Shown here piece after piece: positions 14,854 to 23,517 of a stretch of 24,506 bases of DNA. Position 1 is the stretch's first letter. Each line of letters opens with the position of its first letter. The stretch is from a virus. The stretch lies in IMG/VR virus record IMGVR_UViG_3300044712_000866, positions 1 through 24,506 of that record; one strand, given 5' to 3'. The notes under the pieces were generated by a model. The model made no database searches. It had not been told where the DNA came from and saw only the letters and a list, made by a program, of their open reading frames with translations. A program made the position numbers and the translations under genes.

Positions 14854-15473
14854 GCGCAACAGCCAGAGCAATCATCCGTGCGAAGATAAATCCGAACGCC
14901 ATCGGACAGACGTTCAAGGTAAACAACCAAGGCGCGGAGCCTATCATCTATCGTGGTGCAGGAGTTGATTTCTGGTTCTTCTTCGTGGATGACGACGGAA
15001 ACCCGATGGATATCAGCAACGTGTCTGACCTGTCCATCCTCGCTAAAGTGACAACATGGCAAGTGCTCGCCACCGTCACTTCGTCCGCATTTAACACCGC
15101 TTGCACGCTCGCCCAATGGGAGGCAGGTAGCGCAGCGCATTGCATCATTACCCTGCTCGGAACGGCGACCAACATCACAGCAGGCACCTACGATATGACG
15201 CTCAAGGCGCATACCTCTGACGATGCCGTTGACCTCGATTGCTTCGGTATTTCCAAGCTGAAGGTGCTGGATGTCGGGTTGACGGATGCTGCCGTTTCGC
15301 CTGCGCCTGACGAGACGATTGAAAGCGTGGTGAACGGGCTGCTTTCCGGTTACCTCAAGGCCATCGGCACTCCCGGCCAACCGCGATGGGAAGTTTCACC
15401 GAACGGCCAGTGGCGCATCGCGCAGACCATCGATGACAGCGGCCAGCCTTCAACCCTCATTGAGCAAGTATGA
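14850..15473 (+). CDS. Baseplate-like or tail protein, BppU-N-like start
   Basis: This is a 207-residue protein. The first part carries the pattern of baseplate upper proteins: YRGAGVDFWFFFVDDDGNP followed by MDISN and strands (LSILAKVTTWQVLAT), then LAQWEAG, as in proteins with a BppU_N-type domain that start with a strand, FxVGDDx..., DGNP and DLS. The last third is less regular (GYLKAIGTPGQPRWEVSPNG). It is followed directly by the first fibre gene (overlap ATGA at 15470), so a role in holding the fibres is plausible. The family match is by recall and loose. Confidence 0.5.
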   Translation: MSATARAIIRAKINPNAIGQTFKVNNQGAEPIIYRGAGVDFWFFFVDDDGNPMDISNVSDLSILAKVTTWQVLATVTSSAFNTACTLAQWEAGSAAHCIITLLGTATNITAGTYDMTLKAHTSDDAVDLDCFGISKLKVLDVGLTDAAVSPAPDETIESVVNGLLSGYLKAIGTPGQPRWEVSPNGQWRIAQTIDDSGQPSTLIEQV

Positions 15474-17530
15474 ACCTCATCAAACCAATCAGTCTCACGT
15501 CGGCTCTCTTTCGGCTCATCGTGGTTGCCGGACTCATCATCTATTCCAAGGCACACGCGGCAACCCGCGTTGAAGCAACCGTCACGGTCACCAACACGGT
15601 GGCGACTGGCGACCTCATCCAGTTCAATTCTCAAGCGCGGTTGTGGACGAACAACACGCTCGCTTCGACCAACTGGATTATCACCACGAACAGCGCCAAA
15701 GCGACGGCGACAAACCTGTTCGCGTATGCTGTGGTGAACCCTTGGAGCAACGTGGTTCAGGTTTCCTACGCTTCCCCGACTTCTCTCTTGTTCTACGCGA
15801 ATTTCGACGTGCCACTTGTTGGAACCGTGACGGGCAGTTGGGCGACCATCAGCTTCCGCACGAACTACATCCAGACAAGCGGGCCGGTGACGATGCCTTA
15901 CCCTACGAACATCACAGAGGCGATGAGGACGAACCAGATGACCGCGTTAATGGAGAGTTTGCGGACGAATTCGCAAATCGCTCCGCTAGCGACAGGCGCG
16001 TTCTCCAACCTTGTTGACCGGACAAGTGCGCAGACGATTTACGGCAAGACTTACACCGGCACGGCGGTTCTCACGAACGCCTACCTGACGAACTCCGTCC
16101 TCGCTTCGCCGAAATCCACTAACGCGGTCAACTACGGCAACGCCTTCAGTTCTCCGGGGACGAACACGAACTCGGAACAGTTCGGTTCATTGGCAAACGC
16201 CAGCGGGGCAGGCGCGCTTGCGGTTGGTTATTCTTCAGGAGCAATCAGCAACGGCTCAATCGCAATTGGATACTCGTCAGCAGTGAGCGCGAATCATGGT
16301 ATCGGCATTGGAACGCTCGCGGACGTGTCAGGATTCTACGGGGTTGCCATTGGCGGCACGGCGCACGTTACGGCAGACTACGGGGTTGCTCTTGGCTTCG
16401 GGGCGCACGTTACGCACGCAAACTCAATCAGCATCGGCAAGAGCGTCAGCAGCGTTAACACAAACGAAGTGAGATTGGGAGGATCTCAGGATGTTGTCAT
16501 CGGCGGATTGTTGTTTGCTGAGAAAGGCGCAACGAACTTCGCGTTGAAAGGCGTCACCACGAATACCGCGCTCATCAAGGGTGGCATCTACACGAATGCC
16601 GTCTTGCAGAATCCAATTGCAACCAACATCCAGAGCGTCGGCATCAGCAGCACGTCGAGCAACCGAATCGGTGGTGCGCTTGTCATCGTTTCGTCAAACC
16701 TAACTTCCGCTGTCAATGGGGCGAACAATCTCAGCATCGCGCCAAACGTCGCTTGGCTTGTGGTGAGCGGTCCCACGGCATCATGGAGCATCAGCGGCAT
16801 CGAAGGCGCGGCGGCAATCAGCGCCGGGCGTGTCCTATGGCTCAAAAACGACACCAGCTACATCCTGACGCTCTCGCACCTGTCCGGCCTTGAGGCGACG
16901 GCTGGATTCAGGCTGTCCAACCCTGCCGGAGCAGACGGAACACTTGCAGCCGGAATGACCGTCCAGCTTCGCCACGACGGCAGCTATTGGCAGATGATCT
17001 CCGGCGTCACTGCCACCGAGTCGGTTTATTGGGATGACCTACGGGTGCCCCTGAGCAGCACCCGCATCGGTGCCACCTCCCCGACCATCCGCACTTTCAT
17101 GGGCAATACCCGCGCCTGGGGCTTTGATGCGGGCACGGCGCAGATGATGGAGTTCGAGACGCAGATCCCGCATGGCATCTCCACCAACTACGGCATCCGG
17201 CCTCACCTGCATTGGACGCTCATGGACGGGGCCGGGGGCGCCTCGAACGTGGTCTGGGGGCTGGAAGTCACCATCGCCAACGGCGGCGCCGTTTTCCCCT
17301 CGACCACGACCTATTACATGACCAACACCTGCGGCACGAATTTCTTCCATACCAAAGGCGCGTTTCCCGAGCTGACCGGCCTCAAGGAAAGCGCGGTAGT
17401 GGTGGGCCGCCTCTTCCGGGACGCCGCCAACGCCAGCGACAATGTGGCCGTGGAGGCCTTCCCGCTCTCGCTCGACTGGCACGTTCCCAAAGTGCGCCTC
17501 GGCAGCGTTGCCGAATACGGAGACTACTGA
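15470..17530 (+). CDS. Exported tail-fibre-like adhesin with YadA-type repeats
   Basis: This is a 686-residue protein. Residues 1-31 form a Sec-type signal (SALFRLIVVAGLIIYSKAHA) with an AHA site. Residues 247-330 are six 14-residue repeats of the YadA-head/Hep_Hag type (xxGALAVGYSSGAIS; NGSIAIGYSSAVSA; DYGVALGFGAHVTH), which form a trimeric left-handed beta-roll. Residues about 517-686 are a C-terminal domain found in phage fibre-like proteins (VYWDDLRVPL, a PHGISTNYGIRPHLHW core, VVWGLEV). The rest is Thr/Asn-rich strand repeats. It is first of five overlapping signal-bearing genes. The C-terminal 500 bases have higher GC than the rest (42/60 at 17221-17280 versus 33/60 at 16501-16560), suggesting a swapped module. 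Start ATG 15470 overlaps the previous stop. Confidence 0.75.
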   Translation: MNLIKPISLTSALFRLIVVAGLIIYSKAHAATRVEATVTVTNTVATGDLIQFNSQARLWTNNTLASTNWIITTNSAKATATNLFAYAVVNPWSNVVQVSYASPTSLLFYANFDVPLVGTVTGSWATISFRTNYIQTSGPVTMPYPTNITEAMRTNQMTALMESLRTNSQIAPLATGAFSNLVDRTSAQTIYGKTYTGTAVLTNAYLTNSVLASPKSTNAVNYGNAFSSPGTNTNSEQFGSLANASGAGALAVGYSSGAISNGSIAIGYSSAVSANHGIGIGTLADVSGFYGVAIGGTAHVTADYGVALGFGAHVTHANSISIGKSVSSVNTNEVRLGGSQDVVIGGLLFAEKGATNFALKGVTTNTALIKGGIYTNAVLQNPIATNIQSVGISSTSSNRIGGALVIVSSNLTSAVNGANNLSIAPNVAWLVVSGPTASWSISGIEGAAAISAGRVLWLKNDTSYILTLSHLSGLEATAGFRLSNPAGADGTLAAGMTVQLRHDGSYWQMISGVTATESVYWDDLRVPLSSTRIGATSPTIRTFMGNTRAWGFDAGTAQMMEFETQIPHGISTNYGIRPHLHWTLMDGAGGASNVVWGLEVTIANGGAVFPSTTTYYMTNTCGTNFFHTKGAFPELTGLKESAVVVGRLFRDAANASDNVAVEAFPLSLDWHVPKVRLGSVAEYGDY
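16208..16459 (+). repeat. Six 42-base tandem repeat units, YadA-head-like
   Basis: Six 14-codon units follow each other in frame, each with the pattern (small)-x-(A/S)-(I/V)-(A/G/S)-(I/L/V)-G-x. DNA similarity is highest between units four and five (TACGGGGTTGC... twice, each followed 20 bases later by GCGCACGTTACG). The protein repeats match trimeric autotransporter adhesin heads. Confidence 0.75.
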
Positions 17531-19140
17531 TGAAGACACTCCTCACCCTCGCAATCCTCGCCCTACTCACCGCTTCGTCCTTCGCGGCGACCAACGCGGT
17601 GGTTATCTTCGACTACAAGACGTTCATGGGCGCGGGTGGTTCACAGATGAACGTCGTCATGCAGCCGTCCGACGAGCCGCGCACGAACGGGACCAGCATC
17701 ATTACCGGGGAAGCGGTCACACGGAAGACGACCACGGCTGGCATCGCCACGTTCACGAACGTCTTTTGGGGGACGAACGCCTATTACCGGGTTGACCTGC
17801 AAGCGCCCGGTAAGGTTCGGACGGTTTATATCCTTGTCCCGACCAACACGACGCAATACGCGGCGGACTTACTGGTGACGACGGTAGGAACTGGCAGCGT
17901 GACGGCTGGCTATTCGCAGGCGCAAGCCAACGCAGCGTTCATCGCCAAGAATAATGGAGTCGGGACGAACACCAGCCTCTATTCTCCAAGGTTGCAGCCG
18001 GGCAGCGGGACGAGCAACCAAGTCTGGAGTCTTACGAATGCGACGACAGGACAGGGTGAATGGAGAACGGCGGCAGCGACGGCTGGCATTGACACGAATG
18101 TCCCCATTGCGTTCAGCACGAATGTATCGGTGGGCGGGACGTTCTACGCTGGCACTGGTTCGATGTCCGATTTAAGCGCGTCCACGCTGACGCTCGATTC
18201 CCCGCTAGAAGTCATGGTCGGTGGCACCGGGAGGAGCAACCTGACGGCTGGAACTCTGCTCGTCGGCAACGGGACGAACCCACCATCCCTGCTCTCTGGA
18301 AGCTCTGCCGGTCACGTTGCGACTTGGAACGGTAGTGCATGGGTAAGTTCGAATGCTCCTTCCAGTTCAGGAAGTAATGGCATCACCACGACCATCTCCA
18401 ACCTGATGGATCTGGAGGAATTCTGGTTGCAGCTTGGAACCTACACGGAGACGAATCAAGCCGGGCTGTCATCGAATGAGGTTTGGACGGTGGCGACGGA
18501 TGCCGCGACAACCTATTACGGAGCGAACTTCAACAATGATTTTGTCGCGCAAGTCGAGGCGAACAATCTAGCGGCGGCTGGTTATGTTGATTCATCGGTT
18601 GCTCCGAAACTGAACGCAACCAACGGAACGGCCTACGGACTGACCGCCAGCGGAAGCTTCACCGGGCTTGGCACCGGCCTGACCAACGCGAGCGGAGAAA
18701 CATTTATTGGTGCCAGCACGGCGCAGACGATTGCGACCGGAGCCACCAATGGGCTTGTCCGCACTAACGACACGACTTGGTTTCAGTCGAAGCGCGTGGA
18801 TTCATCCGTTGCCACGGCAGCATTGCAGACTATAGACCTTGCGAACGATTCAACCTTGAGCATCACGAATGCCGTGGCTGGTGCTGTCAACGTGTGGCTT
18901 ACGAATTGTGTTGACCGCCGGACGTTCGTTCTGCGCTGTGTGGCTGATGGATCTGCACGGACTCTCAGCTTTACCAATGCCTGCGGATACACCATGAACG
19001 TCGTGGCCACGAATGGATTCTCTGTCCTAACGCTTCCGCAATTTCCTGTCGCAGCGAACAAGATCGGAACTGTAGTCGGTCGCGTGTGGATTTCCGGCGC
19101 TGTAACCAACATTGACTTGTTCGGCAACGTCCAACCATGA
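17530..19140 (+). CDS. Exported tail-fibre-like protein with GGTG repeats
   Basis: This is a 536-residue protein from ATG 17530; a longer frame from 17212 is only the shadow of the previous gene. Residues 1-19 are a Sec signal (MKTLLTLAILALLTASSFA, then ATN). An early beta-sandwich (NAVVIFDYKTFMG, RTVYILVPTNTT) is followed by Thr/Asn/Ser-rich repeats. A classic fibre segment, VGGTGRSNLTAGTLLVGNGT and LLSGSSAGHVATWNG, is the pattern found in many phage fibre proteins. The C-terminal end (TFVLRCVADG; GRVWISGAVTN) is a strand-rich cap. It is fully overlapped at both ends by four bases, as part of the exported set. Nothing enzymatic is seen. A role as a secreted or virion-borne adhesin is inferred. 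Confidence 0.7.
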   Translation: MKTLLTLAILALLTASSFAATNAVVIFDYKTFMGAGGSQMNVVMQPSDEPRTNGTSIITGEAVTRKTTTAGIATFTNVFWGTNAYYRVDLQAPGKVRTVYILVPTNTTQYAADLLVTTVGTGSVTAGYSQAQANAAFIAKNNGVGTNTSLYSPRLQPGSGTSNQVWSLTNATTGQGEWRTAAATAGIDTNVPIAFSTNVSVGGTFYAGTGSMSDLSASTLTLDSPLEVMVGGTGRSNLTAGTLLVGNGTNPPSLLSGSSAGHVATWNGSAWVSSNAPSSSGSNGITTTISNLMDLEEFWLQLGTYTETNQAGLSSNEVWTVATDAATTYYGANFNNDFVAQVEANNLAAAGYVDSSVAPKLNATNGTAYGLTASGSFTGLGTGLTNASGETFIGASTAQTIATGATNGLVRTNDTTWFQSKRVDSSVATAALQTIDLANDSTLSITNAVAGAVNVWLTNCVDRRTFVLRCVADGSARTLSFTNACGYTMNVVATNGFSVLTLPQFPVAANKIGTVVGRVWISGAVTNIDLFGNVQP

Positions 19141-20945
19141 GAACCGCCGCACTAATCATCCTATTGTTCTGCGCGAATTGTCTCGGGCAGTTGCCACCGG
19201 AGTTCTATCTACTGAGTAGGACGGCACAGACAACGGCAGCATCGCAGACGTGGAGCAATATATTCAGCGACACATTTGATTCCTATGCTGCTGGTCCGCT
19301 TGGAACTAACAGGACAATGGAGCCTGGAATCGGAAATTGGCGAGTTGTGCAAAACGACGGTGCAATGGCGGTGACAAACTCTGTTTTCTTCGGAGAGACG
19401 AACATTTTTCCCGGAAGCATGTTGATTGCAACTGGACAGGTTTCGGTGACGGCTGGTGATTTAGCTCTGATCAAATCCAATGCGGTGGCAGCAGCGCCCG
19501 GATTGTGTTACTTGGCGAAGATCAGGCAGGCCGGAAACAACGCATCGCTCTACGGTTTCGAGCGAAGCACCATCACTGGGACTTTAGACGGAGCGGCATT
19601 GACGTTTAATGGCGCTAACGTGCAAATCTCAATCAACGGGAACCCATATACGCAATGGCAGCAAATCGCTCACAATCAGGACTACGAAATTGCGATAGTC
19701 CTCGGCACTAAAGGAACCTGGTATTTCATACGCGGAGGGGAATGGGACGCTAGCGGAACGAGTCTTTACGGCTTTGCTGATTGGACTCTGGCCGGTTTCG
19801 ACTACATCACGCCCGACGCAACTCTGTATCCGTGCGCTTATATCGGAGGTCCGTCTAACACATGGATTGATTCCATTCGTCTGGTGCAACTCGGCTCTGA
19901 GTGGACAAACAAATTCAACTGCGCCGATGACTTTGTGGAGTCGTCCACGAACGGCAGTGTGATTACCATGTCACACGATTCGATGGTGGACCATACCATC
20001 ACGGCGGCAACAGGCGTCGAACAGGAGTTACGTGCCAGAATTAGAAACCCATCGAACTATATTTGCTTGAGAATGAATCAAACTGAAAGCTGGTCGAAGC
20101 TGATCCATGTGACAGACGGCACGGAAACACAGATTAGTTCCAACGCGCAAACATTCGCAAATGGAACAAAGTATCGCGCTCAAATCTTCTGCTGGGGATC
20201 AAATGTTTTGGCAAAAATTGCCACATCCTCTCGTGGCACATCCACCACGATGCCTGTGTTTACAAACGACATGTTCACGGCCTACTCCAGTCATGCCGGT
20301 AGCAACTTTGTTTCGTGGCAGTTGAATCCAACGAACACCATCGGCCCCGCTCCTAGAGCTAGGAAAATACTTACTTACGGAGATTCAAAAATGTTTGGCG
20401 CATTCGAGGCAAACAGCATCACAATTCCTTTCGGGGCGCTCGCTGGATGGCAGAGGATGCTGCAATCTGCGGTTAATACCAACAACACTCTCACAATTAC
20501 GATGGCTCGCTCTGGACTTGGAGGTATGAATGTGGGACAGCTTGCAAACATGGTTACAAATCGACTAATCTCGCTGCCGAGGGTTGTCACTCCTGAATTT
20601 ATTTGCGTGAACATGGGAGCGAACGATTGCGCCACGACCGTTGATACAGCATTCACGAACAACTACGCAACGGTGTTGGATAGGCTCCATGAGAAGTTTC
20701 CGGCAGCGAAGGTGTATGTTGTAGGTATTTGGGTAAGGCCAGGCTGCGTGAACCAAGCGGCAATTCGTGGATGCGCCACAACATTGATCTCGCAGAGGTC
20801 TGAGTGGTGTTTTGCTGGCCCAGATGAGTCTGTTTATCTTGAAAACGGGGACGGCGGAGCATCGCTGATGCACGACGGGACTCACCCGAATCATGCGGGA
20901 TACATTAAGACTGCGGAACAATGGCGTGCAGTTTTAGGACTATGA
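19137..20945 (+). CDS. Exported LamG-like plus SGNH hydrolase protein
   Basis: This is a 602-residue protein. Residues 1-17 form a Sec signal (AALIILLFCANCLG). Two LamG/concanavalin-like segments follow (FSDTFDSYAAGPLG... NWRVVQNDG, and FNCADDFVESST). The C-terminal half (from about residue 410) is a SGNH/GDSL hydrolase: block I YGDSKMFG with Ser417, block III MGANDC with Asn496, and block V DGTHPNH with D580 and H583. These enzymes remove acetyl or acyl groups from sugars, so this could trim host surface glycans. The gene is more AT-rich than its neighbours (24 GC in 60 bases at 20161-20220) and seems newly acquired. Two genes before and two after are exported fibres. The stop overlaps ATG 20942. 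Confidence 0.78.
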   Translation: MRTAALIILLFCANCLGQLPPEFYLLSRTAQTTAASQTWSNIFSDTFDSYAAGPLGTNRTMEPGIGNWRVVQNDGAMAVTNSVFFGETNIFPGSMLIATGQVSVTAGDLALIKSNAVAAAPGLCYLAKIRQAGNNASLYGFERSTITGTLDGAALTFNGANVQISINGNPYTQWQQIAHNQDYEIAIVLGTKGTWYFIRGGEWDASGTSLYGFADWTLAGFDYITPDATLYPCAYIGGPSNTWIDSIRLVQLGSEWTNKFNCADDFVESSTNGSVITMSHDSMVDHTITAATGVEQELRARIRNPSNYICLRMNQTESWSKLIHVTDGTETQISSNAQTFANGTKYRAQIFCWGSNVLAKIATSSRGTSTTMPVFTNDMFTAYSSHAGSNFVSWQLNPTNTIGPAPRARKILTYGDSKMFGAFEANSITIPFGALAGWQRMLQSAVNTNNTLTITMARSGLGGMNVGQLANMVTNRLISLPRVVTPEFICVNMGANDCATTVDTAFTNNYATVLDRLHEKFPAAKVYVVGIWVRPGCVNQAAIRGCATTLISQRSEWCFAGPDESVYLENGDGGASLMHDGTHPNHAGYIKTAEQWRAVLGL

Positions 20946-21775
20946 AAACCATCCTCTCTCTCACAATCCTCTGCCTGACGTTTCAAGCGCAGTCCGCGCT
21001 GTGGAGCTTCAAAGTGTTCACTGACGGGCTTTTATCCAACGGTGTGCCGTGGGGCGTTACGAATGCACTTGCGCCCGTTTTCAGTCCGACTTCTGGTGCC
21101 GTTCCGCAGTTGGTTGAAATCACGTCCGCCGGAAACCTCATTTATTGGACGACAAACGGCGACACTCCTTCGACAAATTTAGCGGGGATACCTTCCGGCC
21201 AAAGCGTGCTTGTGACTTCAACGAATCACCCGTTGAAAGCTCTGGCATGGTTCGCGGACGGTTATCGCCTGCCGTCTACGGTGACGGAGGCTTACTATAC
21301 GAATGCCGTGACAGCTTGCTCTCCGTGGGTTTCTCAGACAAACGGAAGCGACTACTACGATGCCGCGAACACCTACACGTTCGCGCAGAAAATACGCGTC
21401 ACCAACGAAACTACGATTACCGTTTGCGCCGTGCGCTTGCGTTCATGGACTCCGGTTGACGGTGCGCTAACGGTTTCGTTTTGGAGCACAGCGAATGGAA
21501 CCGGGACGCAATACGGCTCAACCTCCGGTTCGCAGACTGTTTCCACGGCAGGCGTGAGCGTTTACACGACGAACGAATTCACGTTTGCTAGTGCGCCGGT
21601 CCTGACGGGTGATGCATTCATGGTCATCACGGCAACGACTGACAGCCCGCGCATCTGGGCCGACGTGAGCGGAGGCGCGGCATATCAGGATACCGATTAC
21701 GCAATCTATCGCGGCGGGACGGTCCTCGCTGCCGGCGCTGCGGATTTCTGGTTTGAAATCGACAGCAATCAATGA
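20942..21775 (+). CDS. Exported protein with chitobiase-C-like domain
   Basis: This is a 277-residue protein. The start ATG 20942 overlaps the previous stop; an ATG at 20921 lies inside the previous gene. Residues 1-19 are a Sec signal (MKTILSLTILCLTFQAQS). Residues about 38-120 form a chitobiase-C-type Ig-like domain: PVFSPTSGAVPQLVEIT, YWTTNGDTPST, VTSTNHPLKALAWFADGY. The remainder is a beta-sandwich (TITVCAVRLRSW, GDAFMVITATT, ADVSGGAAYQDTDY) like small carbohydrate-binding modules. No catalytic motif is seen. Its job is probably binding to surface sugars, either on the virion or at the host surface; this is inference from the domains and the operon. Confidence 0.68.
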   Translation: MKTILSLTILCLTFQAQSALWSFKVFTDGLLSNGVPWGVTNALAPVFSPTSGAVPQLVEITSAGNLIYWTTNGDTPSTNLAGIPSGQSVLVTSTNHPLKALAWFADGYRLPSTVTEAYYTNAVTACSPWVSQTNGSDYYDAANTYTFAQKIRVTNETTITVCAVRLRSWTPVDGALTVSFWSTANGTGTQYGSTSGSQTVSTAGVSVYTTNEFTFASAPVLTGDAFMVITATTDSPRIWADVSGGAAYQDTDYAIYRGGTVLAAGAADFWFEIDSNQ

Positions 21776-23517
21776 GACTCGCGCTTGCCATACTGCTTTG
21801 CTGCGCATCGGCTCATGCCGCGACGCTCTCGCTCTCGGGTGATGGTGCGTGGCCGGCGGCGTCGCCCGGTGACACGGTGGAGTTCTCAGGCACGCGCACG
21901 AATGGCTTGACCATCACGACGAGCGGCACCGAGTCGAACCGCATCACGTTGCTGTTCGCGGCTGGCGCGAAGATTCAGGCCGCGACGTTCTACGGGCAGA
22001 CAGCCAATGCCGCGATTTATGCGAGCGGCGTTTCCAACCTCACGATTGACGGCGGAAGCGACGGACTGATTGAGGCGACCGATTGCGGAAGCCCTAATAC
22101 GCACAGCAACACCAACGGATCGCGGGGCATCTCTTTTGCGGCGGCGGTGCAGAACATCACCGTGCAAAACCTACGCGTCGTTGGCATGTATCACCGGACA
22201 GACACCAATGACCCAGCACTTGGCGGCAGCGGAGACGGCATTCGCTGGGATTACGGTGGCGTCAATCTGCGCGTCCAAAACTGCACCGTTGAGGACATGG
22301 GAAACCCGATTTACATCTCCTATACCGGGGCAACCTGCTCCAACTACTTCGTCATCTCGAATCGACTGTTGAGTTCATCCGTTGGGTTGCAAATTGGCTC
22401 TGCGGCGTCCGGCTCCATCCTCACAAATTGCTTGGTGTCCGCGAACATCATCAGTAACGCGAGCGCGGCCACATGGGATGGAGATCCGAACAATGCGCCC
22501 GTCCACAACAATGTTCACGTCGCCGGACTGCATATTTGGGCCGTCCATTCGGGGAGTTCGCTGCGCGGGTTGCGCGTGGAACGCAACCGGACGGATGGAA
22601 TCGCGAACCACATTTCAACCACGGCGTATGAACTGGAAGGCTACCTGGACGCTCCTCTCGTTTACAACAACATCGCGGTCGGCAACATGACCAATGGCCA
22701 CACCTTGAGCGGCTACATTTACCTCAAAGGTTGTTCCAACTCAGTGGTGGCAAACAATACTGTGGTTGGGAATCCGGCGGGGACTGGCAATGGCATCATC
22801 TTTCTCGGATGGACTGACAATGAGCAATCGGTAGTCACAAACAATTTCGTTAAGGGGTGCAACTTCGGCATCTACGAGAGCATCACGGGACTGCTTCGCT
22901 ACGCAAACCGGAATGTCTATTCGCCGGGCACCCAGTTCCGGCGCAACGGCGTGCAAGGTTACGATTGGGCGGGGTGGCAGGGAACCGGCGCGGATGCGAA
23001 CGGATCAACGAATGTCCCGACGCTCAATGCGGATTACTCGCCTAGCACGAATGACACGGTGCTTGTCGGAAATGGCGTCAGTCTCACCAGCTTCGGAATC
23101 AGCAACGATTTTGCCGGGGTGCTGAGGACGAATCAGACTTGGACAATTGGAGCTTGGGAAGTAGGTAGCACAAACCTCGCGCCGGTTGGACAGACTGATG
23201 CCCCGACGTTCTCACCTGCGAGCGGAACGGTGTTCACCAATTCAGTCATCGTTACGTTGAGTTGCGCGACGGCGGGCGCATCGGTGTGGTATTCGACCTC
23301 GGGCACGGCCACGACAAACTCGACCCTCTACACGGGCGCGTTGACGCTCTCGGCATCGGCTACGATTAGCGCAATCGCCCAAGCGCCGGGCATGACGGCC
23401 AGCGCCACGGCCAGCGCGACGTTTACGAAATACACCGCGCCTGAACCGGAACCACCAGCAGCAAGCGGAAGTTTTTCTGTTGATAACCTGCAATTGAACC
23501 GGGTTATCCGCAGATGA
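21772..23517 (+). CDS. Exported right-handed beta-helix protein with C-terminal chitobiase-C-like domain
   Basis: This is a 581-residue protein. Residues 1-16 are a Sec signal (MRLALAILLCCASAHA). Residues about 20-450 show rungs of a parallel beta-helix: VSNLTIDGGSDG, VQNITVQNLRVVG, NLRVQNCTVEDM, SNSVVANNTVVGNP, QSVVTNNFVKGC, the N/V/I ladder typical of pectate-lyase-like and tailspike proteins. Residues about 486-560 are a chitobiase-C-like domain (APTFSPASGTVFTNSVIVT, VWYSTSGT, STLYTGALTLSASATI). A Pro/Glu linker and a basic tail (RVIRR) close it. Such proteins in phage are often depolymerising tailspikes, but no catalytic residues can be assigned here. It overlaps both neighbours by four bases. 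Confidence 0.75.
   Translation: MRLALAILLCCASAHAATLSLSGDGAWPAASPGDTVEFSGTRTNGLTITTSGTESNRITLLFAAGAKIQAATFYGQTANAAIYASGVSNLTIDGGSDGLIEATDCGSPNTHSNTNGSRGISFAAAVQNITVQNLRVVGMYHRTDTNDPALGGSGDGIRWDYGGVNLRVQNCTVEDMGNPIYISYTGATCSNYFVISNRLLSSSVGLQIGSAASGSILTNCLVSANIISNASAATWDGDPNNAPVHNNVHVAGLHIWAVHSGSSLRGLRVERNRTDGIANHISTTAYELEGYLDAPLVYNNIAVGNMTNGHTLSGYIYLKGCSNSVVANNTVVGNPAGTGNGIIFLGWTDNEQSVVTNNFVKGCNFGIYESITGLLRYANRNVYSPGTQFRRNGVQGYDWAGWQGTGADANGSTNVPTLNADYSPSTNDTVLVGNGVSLTSFGISNDFAGVLRTNQTWTIGAWEVGSTNLAPVGQTDAPTFSPASGTVFTNSVIVTLSCATAGASVWYSTSGTATTNSTLYTGALTLSASATISAIAQAPGMTASATASATFTKYTAPEPEPPAASGSFSVDNLQLNRVIRR

Noticed and set aside
17212-17529. In-frame upstream extension of the fibre gene at 17530
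   Set aside because: The extension is a shadow of the preceding gene (Arg/Gly-rich), and ATG 17530 directly opens a normal signal peptide.
19137-19190. Lipoprotein signal in the SGNH protein
   Set aside because: Cys occurs in the signal (FCANCLG) but the residues before it do not fit a lipobox; an ordinary Sec signal fits better.
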